The notes below the pieces were generated by a model. It did not search any database. It worked only from the letters and a program-made list of their open reading frames with translations, and was not told the origin of the DNA. Position numbers and translations under genes: made by a program. Below are positions 55,696-63,974 of a DNA stretch of 64,000 bases, in pieces (positions within the stretch are counted from its first letter, which is position 1; the number at the start of each line of letters is the position of its first letter). Source of the DNA: JBBIMS01 sp964531645 (GTDB lineage Bacteria > Acidobacteriota > Aminicenantia > JBFLYD01 > JBBIMS01); NCBI GenBank assembly GCA_964531645.1, contig CAZHEF010000001.1, forward strand, positions 62,001 through 126,000. The letters run 5' to 3'.

Positions 55696-55899
55696 TCAAA
55701 GTTCCATCTGTTCTCTCTTCATCCTTCTTCTCATTCTCTTTAGAGCCATTGCCTCCTTCATCCTTTTCCTCTCGCCCGGCTTCAGATAAACACTGTGTTT
55801 CTTAATCTCTTTGATAATGGCTTCCTGCTGAACCTTTCTCTTGAATCTCTTTAACGCGCTCTCAAAACTTTCACCATCTTGAATTATTACATGAGCCAA
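55696..55899 (-). CDS. rpsU: 30S ribosomal protein S21
   Basis: 67 residues: FESALKRFKRKVQQEAIIKE and a basic C-terminal helix RRRMKREQ. Start is TTG 55899 (TTG-GCT-CAT, product MAHVII), placed seven bases after AGGAGGTG, the strongest Shine-Dalgarno in this region; no ATG is in frame near it. S21 helps initiation. The next gene is lipA, 23 bases downstream. Confidence 0.92.
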   Translation of the reverse strand: MAHVIIQDGESFESALKRFKRKVQQEAIIKEIKKHSVYLKPGERKRMKEAMALKRMRRRMKREQMEL

Positions 55900-56022
55900 C
55901 TCTTTTCACCTCCTTTCTGACTAATTTTGAAAGCTTTCCCAGCTTTAAATTAAAAAGAATCATTTATTATTCTATTAAGAAAGAAAAAAGATGTCAATCT
56001 CTGTAAGAAGCAAAATGATAAA

Positions 56023-56060
56023 GTCCTCTTTGAGCAAATAAAATGTCCTCTTTTGCTAAA
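56023..56060. repeat. Short direct repeat at the edge of the transposase remnant
   Basis: GTCCTCTTTGAGCAAA (56023-56038) is repeated as GTCCTCTTTTGCTAAA (56045-56060), 22 bases later. Repeated ends of this kind fit the left terminus of an insertion sequence, just before the broken transposase. Confidence 0.4.
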
Positions 56061-56082
56061 ATTAGATGCAACGGAGGACAGA

Positions 56083-56503
56083 AGGGAAGAGGAGATTGCC
56101 AAAATGAGGGAGAGAGAATTAAAGCATTTGGAAGTGATTTGAAAAGTTTTAGAGAAAAGAATGTCTCGAAAAGAGGCACCCTCGCTCCTTTCTCTTTTCT
56201 GAAGGCAGATAAGAAGACTCTGTAAGAGGATAAAGATTCACTGTGAGATTGCTATAGTTCACGGTCACAGAGGTAGACCCTAAAAGAGGAAATTTCTGAG
56301 GAATTTAAAGAGATGGTTATAGAGGTTGTAAAAGACAGGTATTATAACTTTGACCCAAAACTTGCCTCAGAAAGTGGATGATCGAAGAGCAAATATGGAT
56401 ACCGAAAAAACTGAGGCTAAAAGAAAGAATCCATAAATGAAGGAAGAGGAAGGAATGTTTTGGGGAGATGGAAATTCTAATTTGGAAGAGTTTAATTCTT
56501 TGA
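56083..56503 (+). pseudogene. Decayed transposase (ISNCY/IS1202-like)
   Basis: In one frame 56083-56282 reads REEIAKMRERELKHLEVI-stop-KVLEKRMSRKEA, then RQIRRLCKR and EIAIVHGHRGRP. After a frameshift, EEISEEFKEMVIEVVKDRYY and FDPKLASE follow. After a further jump, RKWMIEEQIWIPKKLRLKER and RKRKECFGEM. These are consecutive blocks of a helix-turn-helix transposase of the ISNCY type (AIVHGxRGRPSN, YYdFgPtLASEKL, RKWMIeeGLW). At least four stops, several shifts, an internal loss between LASE and RKWM, and absence of the DDE core show it is long dead. This is the main content of the 655-base gap 55900-56554. Confidence 0.7.
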
Positions 56504-56554
56504 TATAATAAAAAAGATGAAGAATTTTCTTTTTGGAAAGAATTGGAGGTAAAA

Positions 56555-56737
56555 ATGTTCAGAACTTTAGGTCTTCCTGAAATCCTTATTATTCTTCTGA
56601 TAGTCCTCCTCCTCTTTGGAGCTAAGAGACTCCCTGAGATTGGAAGAGGTCTTGGAGAGGGGATAAAGAGTTTCAAGAAAGCCCTTTCCGGTAAAGAAGA
56701 GAAAGAGGAAAAATCTGATCAGATATTGAAGAATTAA
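56555..56737 (+). CDS. tatA: Sec-independent translocase protein TatA
   Basis: 60 residues from ATG 56555 (TTGGAGGT just upstream; an in-frame TTG at 56543 is part of this site). One helix (PEILIILLIVLLLFGAKRLP), then the amphipathic helix EIGRGLGEGIKSFKKAL and a charged tail. It forms the Tat pore for folded proteins. TatC is not in the window. The stop overlaps the next ATG by one base. Confidence 0.92.
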   Translation: MFRTLGLPEILIILLIVLLLFGAKRLPEIGRGLGEGIKSFKKALSGKEEKEEKSDQILKN

Positions 56738-57912
56738 TGGATCCTTTAATTTTAAAAAAGCTGGCAGAAGAACGGGAGATAGAAGAGGGTAAATTTAAAT
56801 CCCATCTTGAGAAAATAGATAGATTCTTGTTAGACTTCAGAATTAATTCTGAAAATGTTTTAAATTCATTGAGAAGATTGAAGGAGGAGATTGAGTCGAA
56901 AAAAAAGAATGAATCCCAGTTTTTTCTCCCTCTTATCAATGGATTGGAGAAAATTTATGAAAATCAGAAAATCTTTTCCGATCTTGTTCAGGAAACACTA
57001 CACTCCATTCTTTCAATGGTTGATGCAAAGGAGAGGGAATGGGATGCGCTTGGATCAAACCATGTTGGAATTCTTTTTGATTCCCTCAACTGGAAAATAG
57101 AAAATCTTAAAATTCAGAAGGAAAAAATTGAAGGTGCACTTCAGACATTTTTAAGCATAAAGAAAGAAATAGAGGAGTTCTCAACCCTTCTTAAGGCAAA
57201 AGAGAAGCCATCCCTTGAAGAGATAGAAAAATTTGAAAAAAGATTTGAAGATATTGGATATAGATTTTTCGAGGCAGGTTTCAGGGGGTGGGAAGAGGAT
57301 ATAAAGGAGAGACAGAAAGTCTATATTGATTATTTTAAAGGGCTGGAAAATGTCCTTGATTTTGGTTGTGGCAGAGGGGGATTTTTAGAGCTGTTGAGGG
57401 AGAATAAAATTGATGGTTATGGGATCGAAATAAATGATGAAATGGTTAGAATTTGCAGGGAGAAGGGTCTCAAATGCATAAATGAGGATATACTCCTCCA
57501 TCTCTCATCTTTGAATGACGAGGCTCTCGGGGGATTCTTCTCCTCCCAAGTTGTTGAGCACCTTGAACCTGTCCTTTTAAGAAAAATTTTCGATATTCTT
57601 TATTTCAAGCTTAAAAAAGGTTCTTTTGCTATCATAGAAACAGTTAACCCAACTTCTCTTTACACCCTCTCAGATGTTTTCTGGAGAGATCCAACCCATA
57701 AAAATCCCGTCCATCCTGAAACTTTAAAATTCCTTATGGAGACATCTGGTTTCAGAGTTGATGAAATAAAGTATCTCTCCCCGACAAAAGAAGATTTGAA
57801 AGATATTCCTGAAGATACTGATGTCATGAGAAGAATCTCTTACAATTTTAAACTTCTCGAGAAAATTATCTTTGGATTTCAGGATTACGCAATTATCGCA
57901 AGAAAACCATGA
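56737..57912 (+). CDS. Coiled-coil SAM-dependent methyltransferase
   Basis: 391 residues. The first 180 or so are helical and charged (predicted coiled coil, rich in Lys/Glu/Leu). Then comes a class I methyltransferase with motif I VLDFGCGRGGFLELL, YGIEINDEMV and the FSSQVVEHLEP block. This two-part form is seen in methyltransferases of polysaccharide synthesis that cap glycan chains, but substrate is unknown. It is translationally linked to tatA and to the ROK gene (ATGA). Confidence 0.78.
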   Translation: MDPLILKKLAEEREIEEGKFKSHLEKIDRFLLDFRINSENVLNSLRRLKEEIESKKKNESQFFLPLINGLEKIYENQKIFSDLVQETLHSILSMVDAKEREWDALGSNHVGILFDSLNWKIENLKIQKEKIEGALQTFLSIKKEIEEFSTLLKAKEKPSLEEIEKFEKRFEDIGYRFFEAGFRGWEEDIKERQKVYIDYFKGLENVLDFGCGRGGFLELLRENKIDGYGIEINDEMVRICREKGLKCINEDILLHLSSLNDEALGGFFSSQVVEHLEPVLLRKIFDILYFKLKKGSFAIIETVNPTSLYTLSDVFWRDPTHKNPVHPETLKFLMETSGFRVDEIKYLSPTKEDLKDIPEDTDVMRRISYNFKLLEKIIFGFQDYAIIARKP

Positions 57913-58814
57913 GCTGGATAGGATTTGATATTGGTGGAACTGCCATAAAATCATGTATTCTTGATGAAGAAGAAAATATTAAAAAGGAAATAAGTGAACC
58001 GACCCCGAAGGATGCAAACTCTCTCAAAAATAAGATTTCTGAAATTTTCAAGAAATTCTCGTCCATTGAGAAGATATCTGGTACTGGAATAGGTATAGCA
58101 GGTTTCATAGATATGAAGGAATGGATATTGAGAAGATCTCCAAATATGAGATTTCTTGATGGTGTAAATCTTATTGATTTTTTCAGAGAGGCAATGGATG
58201 TCCCATTTACAGTAGATAACGATGCCAACATGGCAGCATGGGGTGAATTCAAAAAAGGAGTAGGTGTTGGAGTCAAAAATATGATCCATATTACCCTTGG
58301 GACAGGTATCGGCTCAGGTATAGTGATTAATGGAAATTTATTCCATGGCTCATCAGGACTTGGAGCAGAGTTTGGTCACACAGTTGTTAATCCCGATGGC
58401 CTTCCATGTAATTGTGGAGGAAAAGGTTGTGTGGAGACAGAGGCTTCTGCCTCAAAAATAGTAAAGAATTATCTTGAACTTTCAGGTAAAGGGGATAACT
58501 TAACATCTGAGGATGTATATTATCTTGCAAAGAATGGAGATTCTTTTGCTGTAGAAGCTTTCAGGCTTGCGGGATACTATCTTGGAATAGGACTTTCCAA
58601 TTTAATAAATCTACTAAATCCTGAGCTCATAGTCATCGGTGGTGGAGTATCAGAAGCAGGAGAATTTATTATGAAGCCTGTTATGGAAGAAATTAAAAAA
58701 AGGGCAATAAAATTTTCCTTTGATAAAGTGAAGATTGTTTATGCTCAACTTGGGAATAAAGCGGGAATGCTGGGAGCAGGGCTCTGGGGAATTGAGAATA
58801 TATTGAAGAAATAA
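57909..58814 (+). CDS. ROK family sugar kinase, probable glucokinase
   Basis: 301 residues. Phosphate loop FDIGGTAIK, catalytic Asp in VDNDANMAAWGE, LGTGIGSGIVING, then EFGHT and zinc motif CNCGGKGCVE of the ROK family. It has no helix-turn-helix, so it is an enzyme rather than a repressor. Glucokinase is the most probable activity; other hexoses are possible. The ATG overlaps the methyltransferase stop. Confidence 0.9.
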   Translation: MSWIGFDIGGTAIKSCILDEEENIKKEISEPTPKDANSLKNKISEIFKKFSSIEKISGTGIGIAGFIDMKEWILRRSPNMRFLDGVNLIDFFREAMDVPFTVDNDANMAAWGEFKKGVGVGVKNMIHITLGTGIGSGIVINGNLFHGSSGLGAEFGHTVVNPDGLPCNCGGKGCVETEASASKIVKNYLELSGKGDNLTSEDVYYLAKNGDSFAVEAFRLAGYYLGIGLSNLINLLNPELIVIGGGVSEAGEFIMKPVMEEIKKRAIKFSFDKVKIVYAQLGNKAGMLGAGLWGIENILKK

Positions 58815-58875
58815 AAAACCAGAGCAGCATACAAACCAAGGACTCACAGCTTTAATGGAAAGTGGCTAATTAATT

Positions 58876-58904
58876 TTGACTTTTAAAGGTTTATTCTGTA
58901 ATCT
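58876..58904 (+). promoter_or_regulatory. Leaderless-type promoter of the DHA2 transporter gene
   Basis: TTGACT (58876-58881), 17-base spacer, TAATCT (58899-58904), eight bases, ATG 58913. No ribosome-binding site. Confidence 0.5.
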
Positions 58905-58912
58905 TTTCTAAT

Positions 58913-60307
58913 ATGACAGGAATGGACAGCGAAAAAGCCAAAAAAAATGTAGTTTTAATAGTTGCGACTCTCTCATCCTTTCTGACCCCTTTCATGGGCT
59001 CATCCATTAATGTTGCTCTTCCGTCAATGGGGAGTGAATTCAAAATGAGCGCAATACTCCTTGCATGGGTTGCCACCGCTTATCTCCTTTCTGCATCAGT
59101 CTTTCTTGTTCCTGTGGGAAGGATAGCAGATATTTACGGAAGAAAGAAAATATTTCTGATTGGAATAACTATTTTTACTTTATCCTCCTTTCTTTCTGGT
59201 GTTGCCAGTTCTTCGTCTCAGATAATTATTTTTAGAATAATGCAAGGAATTGGCGGTTCAATGGTTCTGGGGACAGGAGTTGCTCTATTAACATCAACAT
59301 TCCCTCCAGGAGAAAGGGGGAAAGCCCTTGGAATTAATTCCGCATCGGTTTATTTAGGGCTTTCCCTCGGACCTTTTATCGGAGGAATCCTTACCCAACA
59401 TTTTGGATGGAGGAATGTCTTTTTGGTCAATATTCCCATAGGAATCTTCATAATATTCTTTGTTATGGGAAGATTAAAAGGAGAATGGGCTGGTGCAAAG
59501 GGCGAGAAATTTGATATTAAAGGCTCTCTAATTTATGGATTATCAATAATTTCGTTGATGTATGGCTTCTCCCGTCTTCCTTCAAGAACAGGCTTTTTGT
59601 TGATTTTTGCAGGGGTTGCAGGAATTATAATTTTCATAATTATAGGGTCCTCTTTGATCCATCCAGTCATGAATATAAAACTTTTTACCAACAGCAGAAC
59701 CTTCGCTTTCTCAAATGTAGCAGCACTTATAAATTATTGTGCGACATCAGCGGTTGGTTTTCTTCTAAGTTTATATCTCCAGTATATTAAGGGGTTAACT
59801 CCAAGGGTTTCTGGGTCCATTCTTGTGGCTCAGCCAGTTGTAATGGCTCTATTCTCACCCTTTGCTGGAAGATTGTCAGATAAAATTGAACCAAGAGTTG
59901 TTGCATCTTTGGGGATGGGGATATCAGCTTTGGGTTTATCACTCCTAATTCCTTTGAATTTAAGCACATCAATTTACTACATTGTCTCTGTTCTTTTTAT
60001 TCTGGGCTTCGGGTTTGCTCTTTTCTCCTCCCCCAATACAAATGCTGTTATGAGCTCAGTTGAAAAAAAGTTTTATGGAACCTCCTCAGGAATTCTTGCC
60101 ACAATGAGACTTTTAGGACAGATGTTGAGTATGGGGATTGCTACTTTGATTTTTTCAACCTATAATTTAAGGGTTCAAATCACACCAAAGTATTACCCTG
60201 CATTCCTCCAGACCCTCAAGGTCTCCTTTTTAATTTTTTCTGGACTCTGCTTTCTTGGAATTTCTGCATCCCTTGCGAGGGGAGGAATCCACAATAGCAA
60301 ATCCTGA
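58913..60307 (+). CDS. MFS drug efflux transporter, EmrB/QacA (DHA2) type
   Basis: 464 residues, about 14 helices. DHA2 motifs: SINVALPSMGSEF after helix 1, VPVGRIADIYGRKKIF, GIGGSMVLGTGVALLTSTFP and GPFIGGILTQHFGWRNVFLV in family blocks. Typical members expel lipophilic drugs by proton antiport. No regulator gene is adjacent. A second in-frame ATG lies nine bases downstream. Confidence 0.9.
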   Translation: MTGMDSEKAKKNVVLIVATLSSFLTPFMGSSINVALPSMGSEFKMSAILLAWVATAYLLSASVFLVPVGRIADIYGRKKIFLIGITIFTLSSFLSGVASSSSQIIIFRIMQGIGGSMVLGTGVALLTSTFPPGERGKALGINSASVYLGLSLGPFIGGILTQHFGWRNVFLVNIPIGIFIIFFVMGRLKGEWAGAKGEKFDIKGSLIYGLSIISLMYGFSRLPSRTGFLLIFAGVAGIIIFIIIGSSLIHPVMNIKLFTNSRTFAFSNVAALINYCATSAVGFLLSLYLQYIKGLTPRVSGSILVAQPVVMALFSPFAGRLSDKIEPRVVASLGMGISALGLSLLIPLNLSTSIYYIVSVLFILGFGFALFSSPNTNAVMSSVEKKFYGTSSGILATMRLLGQMLSMGIATLIFSTYNLRVQITPKYYPAFLQTLKVSFLIFSGLCFLGISASLARGGIHNSKS

Positions 60308-60323
60308 TTTCCAATTGACTCAC

Positions 60324-60352
60324 TTGACAAAAATCTTTGTTGATAAGATATT
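60324..60352 (+). promoter_or_regulatory. Leaderless-type promoter of the pyrK-pyrD-pyrF operon
   Basis: Perfect TTGACA (60324-60329), 17-base spacer, GATATT (60347-60352), eight bases, ATG 60361. No attenuator or PyrR site fits in this distance. Confidence 0.6.
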
Positions 60353-60360
60353 AGTTTTTG

Positions 60361-61128
60361 ATGGTGGATTTGGATTTTAAGATAAAAGAGAAAAAAGTTT
60401 TTAACTCCTATGTAATTCTTTCCCTTAAATCAGAGGAGAGATTCCCTGAGCCGAAACCGGGGCAATTCATAATGGTTAAGATTCCTTCCTTAGAGCTTAT
60501 TCTCAGAAGGCCATTGTCAATTTTTAATTTTGACGGAAAGAAATTAGAAATCCTTTTTCAAGTATGCGGAAAGGGAACATTGACTCTGTCCAGGTTAAAA
60601 GAAGGAGAAATTTTAAAAATTCTTGGACCTCTTGGAAATGGATACAAATTTGAAAAATCAGGTATTCATCTTCTTGTTGGAGGCGGAAGAGGGATTGCTC
60701 CTCTCTTTTTTCTGTCAAAAGTATTTTTAAAAGAGAAAATAAAGTTTAAAATTCTTTATGGTGGGAGAAGTGTTCCGGACCTCGCAGCATTGAATTATTT
60801 CAAAAATGAAGGGATAGAGCCAATTATTACAACGGAGGACGGCTCAAAAGGTACAAAAGGATTGGTTACAGATCTCATTGAAAAAATTTTTACCTCAGAA
60901 AAAATTTCCTATATTTACGCCTGTGGACCGATGGAAATGATGAGGAAAGTTTTCAATATAGCTAAAGAATTTTCTATTCCATCTCAATTTTCTCTTGAAG
61001 AGAGAATGGGTTGTGGATTTGGAGCTTGCTGGGGGTGCGTTGCAAGGATAAGAAGAAATGGAAAGGAAGAGTGGGTTAAAATATGCCAGGAGGGCCCTGT
61101 TTTCAACGGGGAGGAGATAATATGGTAG
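60361..61128 (+). CDS. pyrK: Dihydroorotate dehydrogenase electron-transfer subunit
   Basis: 255 residues from ATG 60361. FAD-binding block RRPLSIFNFDG, NAD-binding block LLVGGGRGIAPLFFL and ACGPMEMM, and a C-terminal 2Fe-2S cluster with Cys in GCGFGACWGCVAR and VKICQEGP. It passes electrons from PyrD to NAD. The gene is first in pyrK-pyrD-pyrF; its stop overlaps the pyrD ATG. Confidence 0.95.
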   Translation: MVDLDFKIKEKKVFNSYVILSLKSEERFPEPKPGQFIMVKIPSLELILRRPLSIFNFDGKKLEILFQVCGKGTLTLSRLKEGEILKILGPLGNGYKFEKSGIHLLVGGGRGIAPLFFLSKVFLKEKIKFKILYGGRSVPDLAALNYFKNEGIEPIITTEDGSKGTKGLVTDLIEKIFTSEKISYIYACGPMEMMRKVFNIAKEFSIPSQFSLEERMGCGFGACWGCVARIRRNGKEEWVKICQEGPVFNGEEIIW

Positions 61129-62033
61129 ATTTATCCGTTAATCTTGGATTTATAAAATTGAAAAACCCTATCCTTACCGCCAGTGGAACATTTGGATACG
61201 GTCTTGAATTCAGCTCTTTTTTCGACCTTTCAATCTTAGGAGGGATAATAACAAAGGGAATTTTTATGAATCCAAAAGAGGGGAACCCTCCTCCGAGAAT
61301 CTGGGAGACCTCTTCTGGAATGCTCAACTCAATTGGACTTCAGGGGATAGGAGTTGAAAGATTTGCAAGGGAAATTCTTCCTGAGTTAAGAAAATTTAAT
61401 ACCCACATAATTGTGAATGTATGTGGACACAATGATGAAGAGTATGCTGAAGTTTCTTCCTATTTAAGTAAAGAGGAGGGAATATCAGCCTTTGAGCTTA
61501 ACATTTCGTGTCCAAATATCCATAGAAATGGATTGTGTCCTGCCATGGAGCCAGAATGGACATACAGAATTGTCAAAATGGTAAAGGAGGTTACATCTGT
61601 CCCTCTAATTGTAAAACTTTCCCCAAATGTATCAGATATTAGTTCAATTGCAATCTCAGCTCAGGAGGGAGGAGCTGATGCAATATCTTTAATAAACACA
61701 GTTCTTGCCATGGGTGTTGACTGGAGGACAAGGAAGTCAAGATTGGGGAATGTAATGGGTGGACTTTCTGGTCCTGCAATAAAGCCCATTGCCCTGAAAA
61801 TGGTTTTTCAGGTAGTAAGAAGTGTAAAAATCCCAGTTATAGGTATTGGAGGAATAATGACAGGAGAGGATGTAATGGAATTTCTCGTAGTTGGAGCAAA
61901 AGCTGTGGAAGTTGGCACTGCAAACTTTTCAGACCCTCACGCCTGTGCGAGAATAATAAAAGAGATAGAGGAAATATGTAAAAGGGAGGGGATAAAAAGA
62001 ATTGAGGATATAATTGGAACTCTTGAAGTATAG
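61122..62033 (+). CDS. pyrD: Dihydroorotate dehydrogenase, class 1B catalytic subunit
   Basis: 303 residues from ATG 61122, behind GGGGAGGAG. The open frame extends to 61083 but overlaps pyrK. FMN barrel: NPILTASGTFGYG, the substrate block NSIGLQGIGVE, ELNISCPN with the catalytic-loop Cys, and GIGGIMTGEDVMEFL. Adjacent pyrK confirms the NAD-linked class 1B type. Confidence 0.95.
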   Translation: MVDLSVNLGFIKLKNPILTASGTFGYGLEFSSFFDLSILGGIITKGIFMNPKEGNPPPRIWETSSGMLNSIGLQGIGVERFAREILPELRKFNTHIIVNVCGHNDEEYAEVSSYLSKEEGISAFELNISCPNIHRNGLCPAMEPEWTYRIVKMVKEVTSVPLIVKLSPNVSDISSIAISAQEGGADAISLINTVLAMGVDWRTRKSRLGNVMGGLSGPAIKPIALKMVFQVVRSVKIPVIGIGGIMTGEDVMEFLVVGAKAVEVGTANFSDPHACARIIKEIEEICKREGIKRIEDIIGTLEV

Positions 62034-62042
62034 AGGTGAAAA

Positions 62043-62741
62043 ATGGAAATATTAAAAAAAGTAATAGTTGCTCTTGATGTCGATGGGATGGAAGAAGTTA
62101 AAAAATTTGTTAATTTATTATCCGGAATAGAGATATTTAAGATTGGTCCCAGATTATTTTTAAAATATGGAGCTGAAATCGTTAATTTTCTTCAAGAGAA
62201 AGGAAAAGAAGCTTTTCTTGACTTAAAATTTCACGATATTCCCAACACAGTCTATCACTCTGTAAAGGAAGCAACAAAATTAGGAGTCTCAATGCTGACA
62301 ATTCATGCCCTTGGTGGAAAGGAGATGATAAAGAGTGCCGTTAAAGGAGCGGAAGAGGAGAGCTTGAGATTAGGGATTGAAAGACCAAAAATAATGGGAG
62401 TTACAATTCTTACAAGTATGGATGAAAAAAATGCAAAGGAGGTTGGATTCGGACATGAAATTGAAAAAATGGTAAAAAAGCTCACTCTCCTTGCCTTTGA
62501 AAGTGGAGCGGATGGAGTAATAGCATCTCCAAGAGAGATAAAGATTATAAGAGAAGTGGCAGGAGAAAATTTCTTGATTGCAACTCCTGGAATAAGATTT
62601 GAGGAAGGAAAAGATGACCAGAAAAGAACCCTCTCTCCATCAGAGGCTTTCAGTTTCGGAGCAAACTACATAATAATTGGAAGACCAATTCTAAATCAAC
62701 CTCAACAAGTCGTTGAGGAGCTTCTGAAAATAAAAATTTAG
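62043..62741 (+). CDS. pyrF: Orotidine 5'-phosphate decarboxylase
   Basis: 232 residues. VALDVDG at the start, the catalytic Asp-Lys-x-x-Asp cluster LDLKFHDIPNTV, TIHALGG, TPGIRF and the final GRPI phosphate loop are all present. It makes UMP, the last step of the pathway. GAGGTG lies just before ATG, nine bases after pyrD. It faces the convergent YIP1 gene. Confidence 0.96.
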   Translation: MEILKKVIVALDVDGMEEVKKFVNLLSGIEIFKIGPRLFLKYGAEIVNFLQEKGKEAFLDLKFHDIPNTVYHSVKEATKLGVSMLTIHALGGKEMIKSAVKGAEEESLRLGIERPKIMGVTILTSMDEKNAKEVGFGHEIEKMVKKLTLLAFESGADGVIASPREIKIIREVAGENFLIATPGIRFEEGKDDQKRTLSPSEAFSFGANYIIIGRPILNQPQQVVEELLKIKI

Positions 62742-62745
62742 AGAA

Positions 62746-63336
62746 TTAAAATGTTACTCCTGCTTTTCCTGCTACAAAAACTGCACCCGCAATGACGCCT
62801 ACAACAAAATAAACAATAACATTAACTACAATCACAACAATTACATAACCAATTGCCTTATCCTTAGGAGTGTCCATAAGTTCAGGAAGACCTATGAAAA
62901 GAAGATATAACCCGTAAATTACTGCTAAAAGAACAAGAATCCCAAGAAAAGGAATTATGTAAAGAATTCCAGCAACCCAGACTGGAGTCATCGAATAAAC
63001 AACCGCTTTGAAAGCATTTACAAAATTCTTCTGGGAGCCAAAACTTGGAGCAAGGGAATCAGCTATAAAAGCTGTAAGGGCAAGACCAGCAAGACCTAAG
63101 ACATACCAGAAGATTGCATAACCTAAGGCTGTTCCAATTGACCATCTGAAATGAACCCCTAAAACAGATGTTCCAACCAAAGCTTTCCCTATAAACTGAG
63201 CAATTGCAGGAATTGCTGCAAGGATTACAGCATATGAAAGATAAATATTCTGAACTGTTGTCTGCTCAGCTTTAATCTCAGCCCATGCTTCTTTTGGGCT
63301 TAAAATAATCTTCTTCACCCTTTCAACAATATTCAT
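62746..63336 (-). CDS. YIP1 family membrane protein
   Basis: 196 residues from ATG 63336, behind AAAGGAGTGAG; an in-frame GTG lies at 63345. N-terminal block VERVKKIILSPKEAWAEIK is the usual start of bacterial Yip1-domain proteins, followed by five hydrophobic helices. Function unknown; eukaryotic Yip1 acts in membrane traffic. Confidence 0.85.
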   Translation of the reverse strand: MNIVERVKKIILSPKEAWAEIKAEQTTVQNIYLSYAVILAAIPAIAQFIGKALVGTSVLGVHFRWSIGTALGYAIFWYVLGLAGLALTAFIADSLAPSFGSQKNFVNAFKAVVYSMTPVWVAGILYIIPFLGILVLLAVIYGLYLLFIGLPELMDTPKDKAIGYVIVVIVVNVIVYFVVGVIAGAVFVAGKAGVTF

Positions 63337-63465
63337 ATTTCTCACTCCTTTCTTTCATTAATCTTCTTAAGTGTAAAGTAAAAAATTCCTCCTGTCAAAT
63401 GAAATATGAAATTCAATTGAATTCATTGAAATAAAAATTTAAAATTATATAGTGGGAGGTGAAAT

Positions 63466-63974
63466 TTGAAGAGGCTTTTTTCTTCTTTTGTTTTATATTT
63501 GATAATTTTGTTCATACCTTTAGAGGGAAAGGATTTTATTCTGAAACTCGAAAAAGAATTTGAGGTTGACTACGGAGTTACTTCTTTTGACTATCACAAT
63601 GGAAAATTCTATCTTTCAAATTCTTTGCTGAACCAAATTGTAATTTGCAATGAAAAAGGTGAGGAAGTTGAGAAGAACAGGGGAAAGAAGGTGTTGGACC
63701 GGCTGAGTTCGGAATACAATCTCCGGGAGCACTCATTATTATAGGAGAAAAAATTTTTGTGAATGACCCAGTGAATTTCAGAATTCAAATTTTAGACCTT
63801 GAAGGAAATTTCTTAAAACAGATGAAATTCTGGAGTGAGATTCCTTTGATAACACTCGTGAAAATTTATCCAATTAACAATAAGATGATAGGGTTATACG
63901 GTTATTCCATGGAAACAAAAGAAAATGAGGCTAAAATGAATCACAAATTTATAATTTTAAATTTGGAAGATTGA
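63466..63974 (+). pseudogene. Frameshifted 6-bladed beta-propeller protein
   Basis: TTG 63466, seven bases after GGGAGGTG, begins a signal peptide (LFSSFVLYLIILFIPLEG) and propeller blade. The frame is lost near 63689. Reading one base over gives VGPAEFGIQSPGALII, then VNDPVNFRIQILDLEGNFL, the normal continuation of an NHL-like 6-bladed beta-propeller (family pattern GxGPGEF, then NxRIQ). The second half stops at 63974 after about 170 residues in total, half the normal length, so the gene is both shifted and short. Confidence 0.7.

Noticed and set aside
56043..56225. 60-codon open frame starting MSSFAKIRCNGG
   Set aside because: It runs out of frame across the transposase remnant and has no signal of its own.
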